Source of the DNA: Leuctra nigra
Taxonomy: Eukaryota; Arthropoda; Insecta; Plecoptera; Leuctridae
Direction of reading: 5' to 3'
Assembly: GCA_934045905.1 (NCBI GenBank)
Contig: OW203764.1
Location: forward strand, 26,524,954 to 26,588,953
DNA length: 64,000 nt
Part shown: positions 23,006 through 35,700 of the stretch, one piece after another
Numbering within the stretch: the stretch's first letter is position 1
Layout of the letters: each line of letters opens with the position of its first letter
Made by a program: the position numbers and the translations under genes
The notes under the pieces: model-generated
Told to the model about the DNA's origin: nothing
Databases searched by the model: none
What the model saw: the letters and a program-made list of their open reading frames with translations, nothing else

Positions 23006-24587
23006 CACTCGAACCACTGGGTCCGCACCAAAGCAGCCGTTTGCTTCATAATAGTTCAAATTTGAAAACCATCCAATACGCCAAGCCCAACATCGATTAT
23101 TATCAAACCCACGTCCCTTTAGACTCCCTCTCAGTTTTCAATAAAAATCATGTCGAAGTCATGACAAAGTTTCACGTAGGTATAAGCAGCAAGTTTCAAA
23201 CTAAACCAATTACAAGCTCGAGTCATTATTAATTCAGTTCTAATAGCGAGAAGAACATAACTGGGAAGCTTGAGAATAGTCTAGGTGATTTCCAACGCAA
23301 ACTGACGAAGTCTCAACCCACCTAGTTATAGTTACTTCCGGTCGGGTGCAGGAACTCTACTCTGTGGAGACAACCCGAGGGTTGCTTTAGAAACTTAACG
23401 AGGTCAAAATGGTTGACACAAAAAGACATCGATGAATGAAAAAGTATAGTAACTGTCTACAACTCTGGTTCAATGGAAGTGGACATCATTATGAAAAGGA
23501 CTTGGACGATATGCTGAGGTTTAAATTTCGTTTTGCTCTCAGAGGAAAGAGTCTTTCATCTTTCTATTTTGTTTTTTTTAAATACTTATATTTCCTTTAT
23601 TATGTTAAATGACAATGTTCTATGTTTTATGATTTAAAAAGGTCCAGCAAGTCATTTTTGACGAAGAGCACAATATAAGAAATGAATAAATTTAGAAAAT
23701 GACAATTTTTCAATTGCAAGATATTGTCAAATCGCAAAAACACAAGCCTATAGTGTCATAAATACTCACTAAGTGTTGTTATTCAGACTGTTGAAGATTT
23801 ATTGTGACAAAACGGACGTATTTATATGTTACATTTCAACCAATTATAGAGCACAATTGACCAATGTAGATCTCCTCCCCCCACTACGTCATAAAACAAA
23901 AGTCAATGTTTGGTCACTGACAGCTGTCAGTGACCAAACAACTGTCAGTTAACAGCAAACAGCTGTTTCTTACAGAATTTAACAGTTTTACAATCTACAA
24001 ATTGCCATTAGTAATAGAAATGCTTTAAACTATCTACTTACGTATTGTTTAGTCTCAATTAACTTATCATAAGAGAGCTAAGACCTTTTTAAGTTGACGA
24101 AACAATCCAGTGACAGAAGCCATTAAAAAGTAAAACAATTTGGCAACATACCTGACAAAATATAATTTGTTTCGTTGTACCACTGTAATAATTGTCCAGC
24201 ATATCATCAAACATGATTTATATGAGTTTAAATTTATTGATTGTACTATTTCAAGTGGTAAATTAAAAACTATTAAACACGTGATTCTTTGATCTTTTGA
24301 ATTTCATTTGTTTGAATGAAAAATTGTTATTTTCTAAGAACCCTGGAGTCACCATGGTAATACTTTAGTCTTTCATAAGGCAACTTCATTGGTCAATTGA
24401 GTAAGTAACCAAGTTGACTTCTTTTTTATTGTGTTGCTTTTAAACACTAAAATGGTTGGAAAATTGAAATTTGAGGCAATATTAGTGTACCCATACTGCT
24501 ACTTATATCTTCTATCTACAATCTATCTACTTAATATTATGTCATTATCGTATTACTTGCATGACCGAAATTTACGTTCTAATTAAA
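23006..24587. other. Non-coding stretch with a perfect 32-bp palindrome
   Basis: No gene seen. The palindrome at 23908-23939 is the only structured feature noted. Confidence 0.5.
23908..23939. repeat. Perfect 32-bp palindrome
   Basis: GTTTGGTCACTGACAG is followed directly by its reverse complement, centred on CAG/CTG. A further ACTGTCAGTT follows nearby. Confidence 0.9.
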
Positions 24588-24815
24588 TCACAAACGGTAC
24601 AATGATTCAAACTGCATACCATCATGAATTTCCTCATTAGTCAACCCCTCAATCTTCATCACTAGTCCCTGTACCTCCACCTGTGCTTTACACATGAGCG
24701 TATAATGATAGCCATCAGCCATGCTTGTCAATACCCTGATACTGTCCCGCAATACACGGGTGTACTGCTGGTTGCCGGCTATAATTACAACCTCCAGGTC
24801 GGCCGGATCATGTGA
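24588..24815 (-). pseudogene. Unidentified protein-like fragment
   Basis: The minus strand is open for about 75 codons, from just below the TAA at 24818-24816 to TGA at 24590-24588. Its composition is protein-like: acidic, basic and hydrophobic residues alternate and there is little low complexity. Recognisable stretches are DLEVVIIAGNQQYTRVL near the start and VEVQGLVMKIEGLTNEEI near the end. The first ATG is at 24722, which would leave 44 residues. No acceptor is evident at the upstream stop. I do not recognise the family. It could be an exon of an unannotated gene, a decayed gene, or an old viral or transposon-derived insertion. Its neighbours give no clue. Confidence 0.35.
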
Positions 24816-26880
24816 TTAAGCATTAACCCGAACGCTGTGACTGGCATAGCGGGGTCGAGTGGTGGCTTGGGAGAATCTATCAGCGGACTAGTAGGGTATT
24901 GGTTAATGGCTGGGGCGAATTAATGAAAATCCTATAGATTATTTTAAATTCGTGTGTGGTTGCCAGCTTTCAAATCAAATGATGGGATGTTAGAACTTTG
25001 CTCTTGCCGCATTGACGGGATATGGTGCTAATGTGTGAAAATGCAAACTTGTCAGAAATTAAACACGTCTATTACCAGACGGCATGACATTTCCCCATTG
25101 AGTTTGCCAGGTATGTATTTGTTTGCTAATGTTAATCAAATAAAAAATAATGTCAAGAGAAAATTATATGAATTATTTCTTTGGCTATTTGAAATTAAAG
25201 AGAATTGAAAAAGCTGAAAATAATTTATTTTGCGTAGGAGTTTTTCTTTCGATTTTTAGAACCAAAAGGAAATATGAAATATTGCCATCAAAAAGAAATG
25301 TTGTAGAAATACTAATGATTTAAATAAAAATCGTTAACATTTGCGCTATACTAATGGTTTTCTTCCCACCACTAGTGCGAACAGCCTACTAACGCCAACC
25401 AGGGGTCAACACAAGAACGTCTGCTCACTGTTATGCTAAGAGGAACAAGTAACAATTAGAACAGTATGATAATGTTAAATAGTCTAATTAGTAAGCTGAT
25501 GAAAATTAATTCGAGGTAGGTAATTCAGATAATGCCGCGCCGCAATCGGCTTTGATTTCAACACGTCGTGGCGGAATGTTCGATTACATTCCCTCCAGCA
25601 TTCGATTCAGAGAGAACAGAGGAGATGCCATTATCAGATTATTACACACACAAATAGATGTTACTATTACAGTGTTAGTGTACACGACTAATTCGTGAAT
25701 ATCATTCCAATTCCAGTCGCCTTTCTTTATATCTTTAGAGTTCGAATAACAATGCAGTGTGCCTTTTAGATAATTTACCTAACGTATTGAAGAGCACTTT
25801 GAAATCCTAGGGAAAATATATCAAGTTGGCATTTGTTTCATAAAACATCACGTGTTTAAAAGGACCATTTGCGATTTCCATGTTAAATATTAATTTTTTT
25901 CTGCTTCCTCGAGACCACTATAATTAACTGAATGATCTAATAGATTTAGAACTTTTATAGGTTATGCAATGGAGGATGAACCGTTCTAGACAGTCGAAAA
26001 TAATAACACCATAATAAGTATTCGATTCATACACAATTTTTATCATGGGTGAAATAACTTTCCACACAACAAGCGTGTTTTATTTTATTTTTTATGATAC
26101 ACTCAATAGAAGCTTTTAAAAAATTATAAAACTGAAAATTAAAAAGTATGTAGTATTTTGTGCTAATTGATAGTAAAAAAGTTATTTGAAAAACGTGATC
26201 AAAGCTCAAAGTTTTGAGATCGTATCGTTTGTTTGTATAAATTATTATAATATATGGGCAAATGGAATATTTTAATAAAATTAATGAGAAAATAAAAACA
26301 AGGAAGCGTACAAGTTTTTTAATGATGCTTTGAAATTGAAAGTCTACAAATGAATATTCAAATGACTTAAAGTTCGAGTTGAAATAACTCTGCTTGCATG
26401 CAGTACGTCTCACATATGCACCCGATCGATGCAACACCCACATCCCTCGCAACTATGTCAGCTCTACACAGTCAACTGCAGTCCCTAATGGCTCGAGTGC
26501 AAAGTGCATCTAGTGAACTGCCAATGTGAACACGTGTGAGTAACAAAGAGGTGGCGCTTATGCTTTATAAAGAGAAGTGTCAGAGAGGCGCCGTTCAGCT
26601 GTCAATTATTGTCGGATTAATCGAGAGCTTGCTAGTTGTCGTTCGTCGGATGATGTCAATTTGAGATAATTGCATCATTAATACATGGATTGAGATTCAG
26701 GATCGTTATGTTGTTTAATGACTTATAAAATGAACTAGCAAACAAACTACTTACAAATCTGCAAACTACTTCAAAGTCTTATTGGAATTCTTTGGACGAT
26801 AACTTTTGATCGTAGGAGTTTTCAGGGGGAGGGGCCTCCTACAACCCAGAAACTACAACTTAAAACTATTTGGAAGTTAT
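24816..26880. other. Non-coding stretch
   Basis: AT-rich. The open frame at 26027-26452 (minus) is A/T-biased, with no motif. Confidence 0.5.
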
Positions 26881-27320
26881 TAGGAAAACGCTCTGTGTAA
26901 CGCGTTTATAAACAAGCATTCGTTTTGCTGTGCATTCATATTAGTATGAAAGTTGCTGCTCAATAAAGGTCATTGGAAATAACTAGGAAGACATTCTAAC
27001 GAAATGCATAAAAGGAACAGTGGGAATTTATTTCAAATCTATTTGAATAAAATCAAAATCAAATCAAAATAAGTTATTAAAATGTCGGTAAAATACTCTT
27101 GAAGTTCTTGACCAATTTGTATGAAAATTGTCAAATACGATTAAAATGCTGGTCCCTATAACCATAAATGTGAAGTTGGTCAGTCCGGTTCAAGTTTCAA
27201 TTTTCTTTCAACCAATCAAAGGATCTCCCTAAGCATATAAAAGTGACCGCTTACATGACAATAGTGTGTGTGCAAAATTGGTCAATGCAGGCAAAAAAAA
27301 TCAATAAAATCGAAACGTTG
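26881..27320 (+). repeat. Dispersed repeat family R, copy
   Basis: It begins TAGGAAAACGCTCTGTGTAA then CGCGTTTATAAACAAGCA, followed by the family words ATGCTGGTCCCTATAACC and GGTCAGTCCGGTTCAAG. Confidence 0.6.
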
Positions 27321-28600
27321 AAAATTGAATGTATTGCAATTAGCGACCTAATTGTCACGGATAATGAAGCTATGGTGGAGCAGCACCTCATGTAGGTATA
27401 CGTCGTATACGCCAAGCAACACTATCAATCACAGTATGTGCATTTGCATGACATAGCATGCACTTAGTGCACGGGGGAAATTCAATGGTCCTAACCTGTC
27501 TATACGGAGCTTGATTGCTTGATTGTTCCAGTGCAAACCATGGGCCTATAATCAGTCACTATTTGTATTATCAGAGTAGAGTTCCTTACTTTAATGTATG
27601 CGGCTGTACACGGCAATTGTGTGCTGAACTGCCATTTTGTTATTTACCTCTATTCACTAGCCTTTCGAATTTCGCCTTCCCCGGTATTAGTTTGAAGCAA
27701 AGATAAAGAATAAGATTAGGGTTTGAGATCTCATAATGCAATTCATCATCGGTATGTTCAGTCGATTGCACAGTGATAAGAACGATTTTATTCGATATTT
27801 TTATGGCTTCATTTATTTTTGGGTTTCTTCTGGGCTTCCCACAAAATTACATATAAAATAGCTTGTTTACAGTGATGTTATCCCACAGTTCTCAATACTT
27901 ATGTGACATATAATTTTATTTTAATAATATAATAACCATAAATCAGAGAAAAAAACTAAATTATTGATTTATTTTTTATTGCAACCTGTACATTGAATAT
28001 TAACAATTAACAATAACAAATAACAATAGAGGCTTACCTTGGTAATTTCTCAATTTCATCAATTTTTATGTTCAGTTTTGTCGTAAATTTGCTCGTTTAC
28101 GGTCTTCTTACATTTTAACTCAATTGGTGTAAACAATGTCGTGAAATATCCGAATTGGATTATACCAAGTAACGTTTTCATCGTTATAGTAGGTACTTAA
28201 AATGGCGTCGAGGGCATAACGATAACGGACGCTAGAGCATTTTAACGGCGACGTTACGAACTACCCAATCACCTTAAATGATTTTTCATGTGATTTTCTT
28301 CTTCGATGTATTTTCATGAAGGTGGGTGGGAAGATAGGGGGGGGGGGGGGGGGGCGTCTACGTGCCCATGCTTTAATCTTCTCACTTAACTTTTTGCAAG
28401 GAAAGGGCGTGATTTTCCAGCGACACTTCAAAATGTTGAGATGAAAGGTGTTTATGTAGGAGGGTAATAAGCCAGCGTGGAAGATGAAATGATGGTCACG
28501 ATGATTTTACATCCTCCATGACTTCAATTAGAATACGATATTAAACCATCTCGTTTTGGAGGAATTCTTTGAATATATAGGTTAAATTTTAAAAGGTATG
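27321..28600. other. Non-coding stretch with poly-G tract
   Basis: No gene seen. A run of 18 G lies at 28337-28354. Confidence 0.55.
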
Positions 28601-28812
28601 TACACTCCTGGACACTGAAATTGGCCCGCGGTCAATATTCAAGTGACACTACGGCTAGTATTTGACATTTATTTTAATGTAATTTTTTGGCACAAAGACC
28701 GGATGGCTAGTGTGAGTTTAGGGCCGAAAAATACTTTAAATAAATAAATAAATACTAGCCGTAGTGCCACTTGAACATTGACCGCAGGCCAATTTCAGTG
28801 TCCAGGAGTGTA
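28601..28812. mobile_element. 212-bp Tc1/mariner-like MITE
   Basis: TACACTCCTGGACACTGAAA at the left is mirrored by TTTCAGTGTCCAGGAGTGTA at the right. The arms extend about 62 bp each through ACTACGGCTAGTATTT. The TA at each end fits a TA target duplication. No transposase is encoded. Confidence 0.8.
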
Positions 28813-31144
28813 CCTAAGTGAGATTAAATTATTTTGTCACAAAAATAGATAGGTAGTTATTAAAACCAAAATGTTGATTAATTAGAAGGTGAATGTAAAA
28901 TATAAAAGTTGTTAGGTTACGGTTGAAATATTTTTAATATTAAGATTATCTATAAAAATTTTATGAAAATAATAATCCTCTTTTGCAAATATAACGTGTT
29001 CCAGTCTTATTCCATGCGTATTTGTCGTAAACCTCTATTTCTGACGCGGCGCTAGAGAAGATGACGACTTGTTGTACCGACGCTATCTAGCGGCGAGAAT
29101 ATCATCTCCATTATTTACGCGGCGTTAAGCCACTGTAATGCGGCGTGGAAGTTCCGACGACGCCAGCTCTTATCTCATCTGAGTCTGACGTCGCGGCGTG
29201 GTTACAAACTCTGTCAGATGTACAAGACAAGGCCACGGCAAGGAAGCGAACTTTGAAAACTAATTAATTATGGTTTTTGTTTGTTATATTTACATACCAG
29301 TGCATTGTTTTTATGCAATGAAGATAAGTGAATGTAAATATTTGCGCAAATACGTGATACGTGATGCAGTCACTTTTGACAAGATGGCTACTGGAAACTT
29401 TATAGATGCACTTTTTATTTTGACCGTCCGTGTTTCCAAGTTAGTGATAATAGAAACAATTGAAATTGAAATATTGTATTTATAACTTTACTTTTTTTGC
29501 CATGACAAAGCAGATTTTGATATAAATGTGCCCCTTACATTACCCCTTGAACTAGACCACTGAAATCACAAGAGTGCTTCCGTCTTCCTCGTGTTTTCGA
29601 ATTAGTAAAGTTAATCAAGTCCATCCCTGTTTAGGTTCCTTTGTTTGCCCCGAGGTTTGTTTAAACATTTTCAATGGTTTTTCTCAATGTTGTAAATTGA
29701 TTTTGGTTGAGAAATTAACTATTAATTTAATTAAACGTATGGCATTTGACAAGGCGAGCAAGGTCAGAGACGCGAGGGACGGCCAAGAGACCGATGGGAG
29801 GAGCAGATAAGACACGATTCGAAGACAAGAGGAGTGGGGGAGTGGTGGAAGGAATTGGTGGAGAGTAGAGAGGAGGAAAATATGTTTTGGTGGCACAATG
29901 AGAGAAGGAAGAGGAAAACGACGAGTGAATGAATGAGAACGACGAGCGATGAATGTGGCTGCGCTCCTATTATATTTTGCCTGAAATAAATTTGCTAATT
30001 TATTGCCTATTTGTACAAGTGACTTCATATCTCATTAACTGCCATTGTCCACCATATTTTTAGGTTATTCTAGTTTCAGTAAGTGAAACGTCTCTAGTTA
30101 TCACAACAATTCTAATATTAAAGTGATTATAAATACATCTAAAATTTACATATGGTGTCATAATGTTGGATCATAATTTTAATTATATTGAATGAAATAT
30201 TCATTTCTCCTTTATACTCGTCATAATAATTTAATTAAATGTAGAAATTACAAAAGATGAGTTCATGCACAATTACAGAGAAAGATATCAATGAAACTCT
30301 ATTAACACGATGAAATCAGAGGTGTGGAATGGAAATGTACACAATGGATGGAGATTGAAGTGGAAGGAGCTCCATTTGAACTTCAATTCAACAGTAAAAC
30401 ATGGGAAACTATTAAATGTGCATTCAGAAATATTAATGTGATTGCTACAAAGACAACATTACCCATGTACTTGAAAACAGCATAACGGTTATTCAACAGG
30501 TGTCGTGTTAGTCTCTTTTCACTGCAAGTAGAATGGAGTAGAATATACCTCGATTGTGCAGTGCAGCGAAAGAGAACACATTTCTTTTAACTTCTTTTCC
30601 TTCATAACAAAGACCGTCTCTATATGTATGTACATTTTTCACAAATGAAACGCTTTTATATGCGCTTAGTTTTGTAAATGGCAGAACGTTCTTTCATGCT
30701 TTATTATGAAATACTATTGTTTTTTAAAAGAGTAAAGAAATATCTTCAACAAAAAAATAAATAATGATGTTGTTTGTTTGTAAATAATAATAATAAATTA
30801 GAACAAAATACTACCTTAGTCGCAACGACAACATATTCGTTGGAAGTTTGCATATCATAATGACTTTGCTTGCAGGACAGTATAATGTTAAAAAGTATAA
30901 TTTGTTTAACAGTGAAGATAAGGTAACATTAAAATATAAAGAACAAAATATTTATAGATATCAAAACAAAATAACTTTTACAAAACAGAATAAGTACGCA
31001 TGGAATTATTTTGTCAATAACATGAATTTGATGATACCAATTTCCCTTATTTTGTTTTTAAGTTTAGACCAAATTATGGATGTATGTTTAGAATAATAAA
31101 AGAAGATATAAATTTATGAGTATGAAGAGTGAAGTCAGAAAACA
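28813..31144. other. Non-coding stretch
   Basis: A CpG-rich patch at about 29040-29240 is rich in GCGGCG and GACGTCG words. A purine-rich patch lies at 29740-29950. Neither shows a supported gene. TGGTGTCA at about 30153 resembles the primer-binding-like sites further right. Confidence 0.5.
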
Positions 31145-31637
31145 TGTTATATTATTATTAAAAGGTATGGTTTAAGACTTTTTCTCATCTCTAGTCCTGA
31201 ACTAATTGATCGCTGTATCGCACGTAGAACAGTTGCGACACCCGCCCACTCTCGTGCACGTCCTTCCATTCCAACTCCTCCTGGGCCCTCCTCTAGCAAC
31301 AGCTATCAAAAGCTGTGAGTGCGTGGGCGAAGTTTCCAACTCGCGGTAGTAAAAGCGACGTCTTCGGGTGCGATCCACCAATCAGAGAGCACATTAAACC
31401 GACCAATGGCAGGAGAGAGATGGTGAAACTTTGTCGACGTGAGGTGTTGAGGTTAGATCCACTCGGATCTACTTGCTGATGTCACTTAGGAGTTCGTTGC
31501 GGTGTGTGGATCAACAAACATCACTTTCACGCACGTATAGAAACGAACACTTCTAGAGATAACGATCAACTATATTATGTTGTAGACAAAATTAGAGATT
31601 TCATTCTCGATTGGTAAATTTTAACATATTTTACAAA
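31145..31637 (+). mobile_element. Putative solo LTR
   Basis: The region starts TGTTATATTATT and ends TTTTACA, so it has TG...CA-type ends. It contains a GC-rich promoter-like core (about 31230-31500) with two CCAAT boxes (ACCAATCAG near 31377 and GACCAATGGC near 31401). A primer-binding-like TGGTGGCGG follows at 31638. No gag or pol lies downstream, so it would be a solo or fragment LTR. The partner LTR needed for proof was not seen. Confidence 0.35.
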
Positions 31638-32110
31638 TGGTGGCGGAAAATGGACAAGACATTTTCTCTAAGCAAGCTTGAACCTGATAAAGAATGTAAT
31701 ATATTTTTATAAATGTAATAATAAATCATTATATATTAAATATTGGTAGGACCCTTAGGTGCCTATTTACTCTAAATCTACAATGATGGCAGATGTGGGG
31801 GTTTGGATTAAAATATATTTAAATCTCTTAAATTTGAAATAACTGTTGATATTTATAAATAAATATATATTTTACTAATATTTAATTCAATTAAGTAAAT
31901 TGATTGCACTCTCGCAATATTTTACAATTGTAAATCTACAAGTGGTGTCAGAAGCAGGATAAAATCTAATTTCTTGATATACTGAGTAGAATTAAATAAA
32001 CAATTGATCATAGAGTTTATTAGAGTTCTGGAAGCCCTATTGTTATCATCATGTATTATCACTAATTTTAAATAAACATGAAATTTACAAATGGTGGCAG
32101 ATGTAGAATA
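31638..32110 (+). repeat. About 150-bp diverged repeats with tRNA-Leu primer-binding-like sites
   Basis: TGGTGGCGG (31638), TGATGGCAGATGTGGGG (31784), TGGTGTCAGAAGCAGGAT (31943) and TGGTGGCAGATGTAG (32092) recur at spacings of 146, 159 and 149 bases. Most are preceded by a CTACA or TTACA. The third closely matches the complement of a tRNA-Leu 3' end (TGGTGTCAGAAGTGGGAT), a primer site used by some LTR retrotransposons. A similar site lies at 48728-48745. Confidence 0.45.
32016..32021 (-). terminator. Candidate ETFDH polyadenylation signal
   Basis: TTTATT on the plus strand reads AATAAA on the minus strand, about 590 bases past the ETFDH stop codon. It is one of few exact signals in this AT-rich region, so its use is uncertain. 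Confidence 0.25.
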
Positions 32111-32606
32111 GTAATTTAAAAATTAATCAACTGCTATTTGTTGTAGAAAAATGCATTATCCAGAAATCTCAAAGATTGATCTCACTTTTCCAGAGTCTCA
32201 ACAAACGCAAATATGGACAATGATTTAAAAGAAAAAAATAATTAGAGATTAAAAACCTATTATATTTTTTCATTTGGTGAGTGGCAGGTAATAAATAAGG
32301 AATGTACAATAATCAATCATAGAATATTATATTTCAACAGGTTATGATCAAAATACAAAGCATAACATAAAAGGAATGAATATAATGAGTTAATTACTAA
32401 TTAGTGTTGGCAATCAGTCTCTTGGCTCTAATTGAGCATCCTATTATGTTTTTTATACGTTAAACAACATGAAATCCTCCCACGTTCAATACAAACCACT
32501 CAGCTGAGTCAGAACTGAGCCAGACAAACAAGATATTTCATCAAGGCACAACGAACATTATATAAAAATAGCTTAGTCTTCTGTCGGTAGCGAGGAGCGA
32601 CGGGAG

Positions 32607-32770
32607 TTACATGCCGTTGTATGCCGGGCCGCCACCGCCCTCCGGCACCACCCAGTTGATGTTCTGCGTCGGATCCTTGATGTCGCAGGTCTTGCAGTGG
32701 ATGCAGTTCTGCGCGTTGATCTGCAGTCGCTGCCCGCTGCCGGTCTCCTCGGGCACAAACTCGTACACGC
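32607..32770 (-). CDS. ETFDH: ETFDH exon 4 (last coding exon)
   Basis: The acceptor TTCCAG ends at 32771, and the exon completes the glycine codon of CPAG begun in exon 3. It encodes [10 protein letters not shown], then [18 protein letters not shown] with three of the four 4Fe-4S cysteines, and ends [10 protein letters not shown] with TAA at 32609-32607. Confidence 0.95.
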
Positions 32771-35700
32771 CTGGAACATAAGCGAACATTCCGTCAAACC
32801 ACATGGAAAATCATAGGCACAAGGAAATTTCTGATTTTTTAGTTATTGTACTCTCGACAAAATAAAAATCGTATTTGAAAGAAACGGATTGGCTGAAAAC
32901 GATTTGATAGCTTCATCCGATGAAGTATATTATAACTCGCACTCTAGTACATGAGCTCTGATTTCATCGATAATAACAAGGATTGATTGTCAAGGAGCTG
33001 GAGAAACAACCAATCCGTTTCGTTCAATTACCGTTTTATGTTTTATTGAGTGTACCTTTATTGTACCTTTATTCTACACCGATATTACAAAATGTTGTAT
33101 TTGAAACTATTGTATTGTCGGGCGACAAAATAGTGACTTTGTACTTAAATCACAAAAAGTAACACATACTATTACTAATTAGCAAACAACAATCATCAAA
33201 GTTCACACCACACACAGGTCTAATTAACAACCTCAATACACCTGACAATTGGATCAGATCGACTCCTGCACCAATCACATCAACAATATCTGACAACAGC
33301 AACACAGAGCCAAGAGATCACGAGGCTAACTAATTGACTGACGCCTGACTAACTTCATTTGACATTGGCACTGAGTGACCCCTCCTCTTAGTGTCAAGTT
33401 CGATTACCTCATTCAATAATGTCTGAAACTAACAACATTCGTTGTGAACTCTCTTTCTGAGTCCATTCAATACTTGGGTGGATACAGTTGTTCAAGTTTA
33501 TTTCAGAACAGTATAGGGAGAAAGCTTGTTATTTGTTGTCAAAGCTTGTTCAATAGTTCTACAATTTCTTTGCGACAAATTGTTCCACAGCATCACGGCT
33601 TTTCTATAACCTAGTATATGTCTCTGGACCACTGATCTCCATGTACTCATTTCGTCCATGTACTCATTTCGTTCATCGACTCATCGTTCCTTTCCAGAAT
33701 GTCGGCATCATAATGTTCTCAAAATCACCCGTGCGTAGGTATAAAGTACAGTACGGGAAAGAAAATGAAATTACTGTCCCCGAAAACACTACAGCAGCCA
33801 TGTATTTTCTCCTTAACTGTAAAGCAGTGATTTTAAAAAAGGGCAACGTCAAGACGAAAATTAAAGCATTATTTACACAAAAATAGTAAAATAAACAAGT
33901 ACGAGAAATAATATGTAATTAAAATTCACGGAGAAAGTGTAACGTGTTACGAACTCTATGTGGTCTAACTCTAACTCAAGCGCCCAATGTCCAGAAATCA
34001 AGGAAGATGACGACACATCTGGGGAGGTGACGACACATCTGGGGAGGTGACATCTGGGGAGGTGACGACATATATGGGGAAGTGACAACTGGGAAGGTGA
34101 CGACATATCTGGGAAGGTGATGACACATCTGGGGAGGTGACATCTGGGGAGGTAACATCTGGGGAGGTGACTTCACATCTGGGGAGCGCTGCTGAACGTG
34201 ACACAGGCAATAAGACTTAGACTCGCTGTACCTATATATTATCCTATATACATCAAGGAAGATCAAAGGAATGATATCCATGATACGCAACTTGCGAGGC
34301 TTTCCTAATTCAATCCTGCAGATTCTGAGCCCAGCTTGACAGGAGCTAGCCCGGGAAATCCTAGAACCCATACTCGTTAAATAAAGGTAATATAATATAA
34401 TATTGAATATTACATAACAAAATCACGCCCACGCAAATGTGAAGAGCAGACGAGTTTAATTAGTAATAAGAGCCACTTTATTATGATGAACATTCGAGCT
34501 GTTTGAAAACAACGTCGAAGTCTGCTACTCAGTTTACTCATAAAGGTACGTGTTAAGCACGTTTCTTGACGTTCCTTTTAGTTTTGTCTTCACAAGAACA
34601 AAATGTTAAAAGATCATGGTATCATTGAGATAACGCACAATTCAATCTCCAGAGCTAAATAATGCCACATACTTGGACCTCATTCGACATCTGGCCAAAC
34701 TCAACCCGTTAAATACGATAATAATAGTATAAATAATCGTTTTTAAACCTTTGGGGTCGTAACAGTGATCTTAATATACTAGGTAAACGCTAAGTGTAAC
34801 GCGTTGATGAGCGAGCACCAGTACGTGCAAATTCTCCAACAGGAATTCCGTACCAATACATCCATATTGGTTTGAAATATGATCCACTCAATCACCATAA
34901 TCTGTTTTCTATACACTTTGGTACATAAAGCAAATCAGATCCAGTTGCAGTTGTAAAACATCGATTTCGATACTTCATTTCTGACAGTTATTAAAACTGT
35001 CAATAAGTGCATATGTTCTCGACTGATTGGGCTGAAAATTTGTAAAATAAGAGACAGTGCAAAATAGAGTTTGATCAGATTTATCGAAGACCATTTGATA
35101 GGTCAAGTCGGTGTGAGCTACAGGCCATTTTCATTTATCAACCAATCCCAGGATCCTGTTAAAAAAACAATCCCAGAGACCTCATCGATTACATAAGTAA
35201 GGGGGGGAAAAAATTCAGATCGATTGGTTGAACGGTTTGACCTGGGCAGTGAACACAACACACAAAAACAGAGAAAGTGAGTACGGTGGTGACGCTCGCT
35301 CAACTACAGAGCATGCTATTATTTAGTAGTCAGCTGGAATTGTGGTTTATTTATTGAATTTTTAAGATTCTATTAGTGTGAAGACAAAATTTAAAATACA
35401 CTTCTAAGAACCGCGCGCGTCCCGCAACCTCTACAGACCAATTCCCAGCTCTCCAGTTAAACCCTCCGGAGTTAAACCACCTCCCTTTCATTCCATGTTA
35501 TCACTTCTTCCACAACATCATACGTGACGACTGACGGTGAATCAATCTCACCCATCCGAGCGTATAATCCGCATCGACAAGTAGCCAACATGGACGTCGC
35601 ACTTCCGAGCTCTGATTGGTTGTTCAGGAGCCACGTGACCGATGTGAGACGGACAATGCTCATTAGATCGTATTATCCCCCCCCCCCCCCGTCAACGAGA

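Noticed and set aside
33976..34371. Minus-strand frames with [12 protein letters not shown] repeats
   Set aside because: Translation of the ACATCTGGGGAGGTGA minisatellite; no domain outside the repeat.
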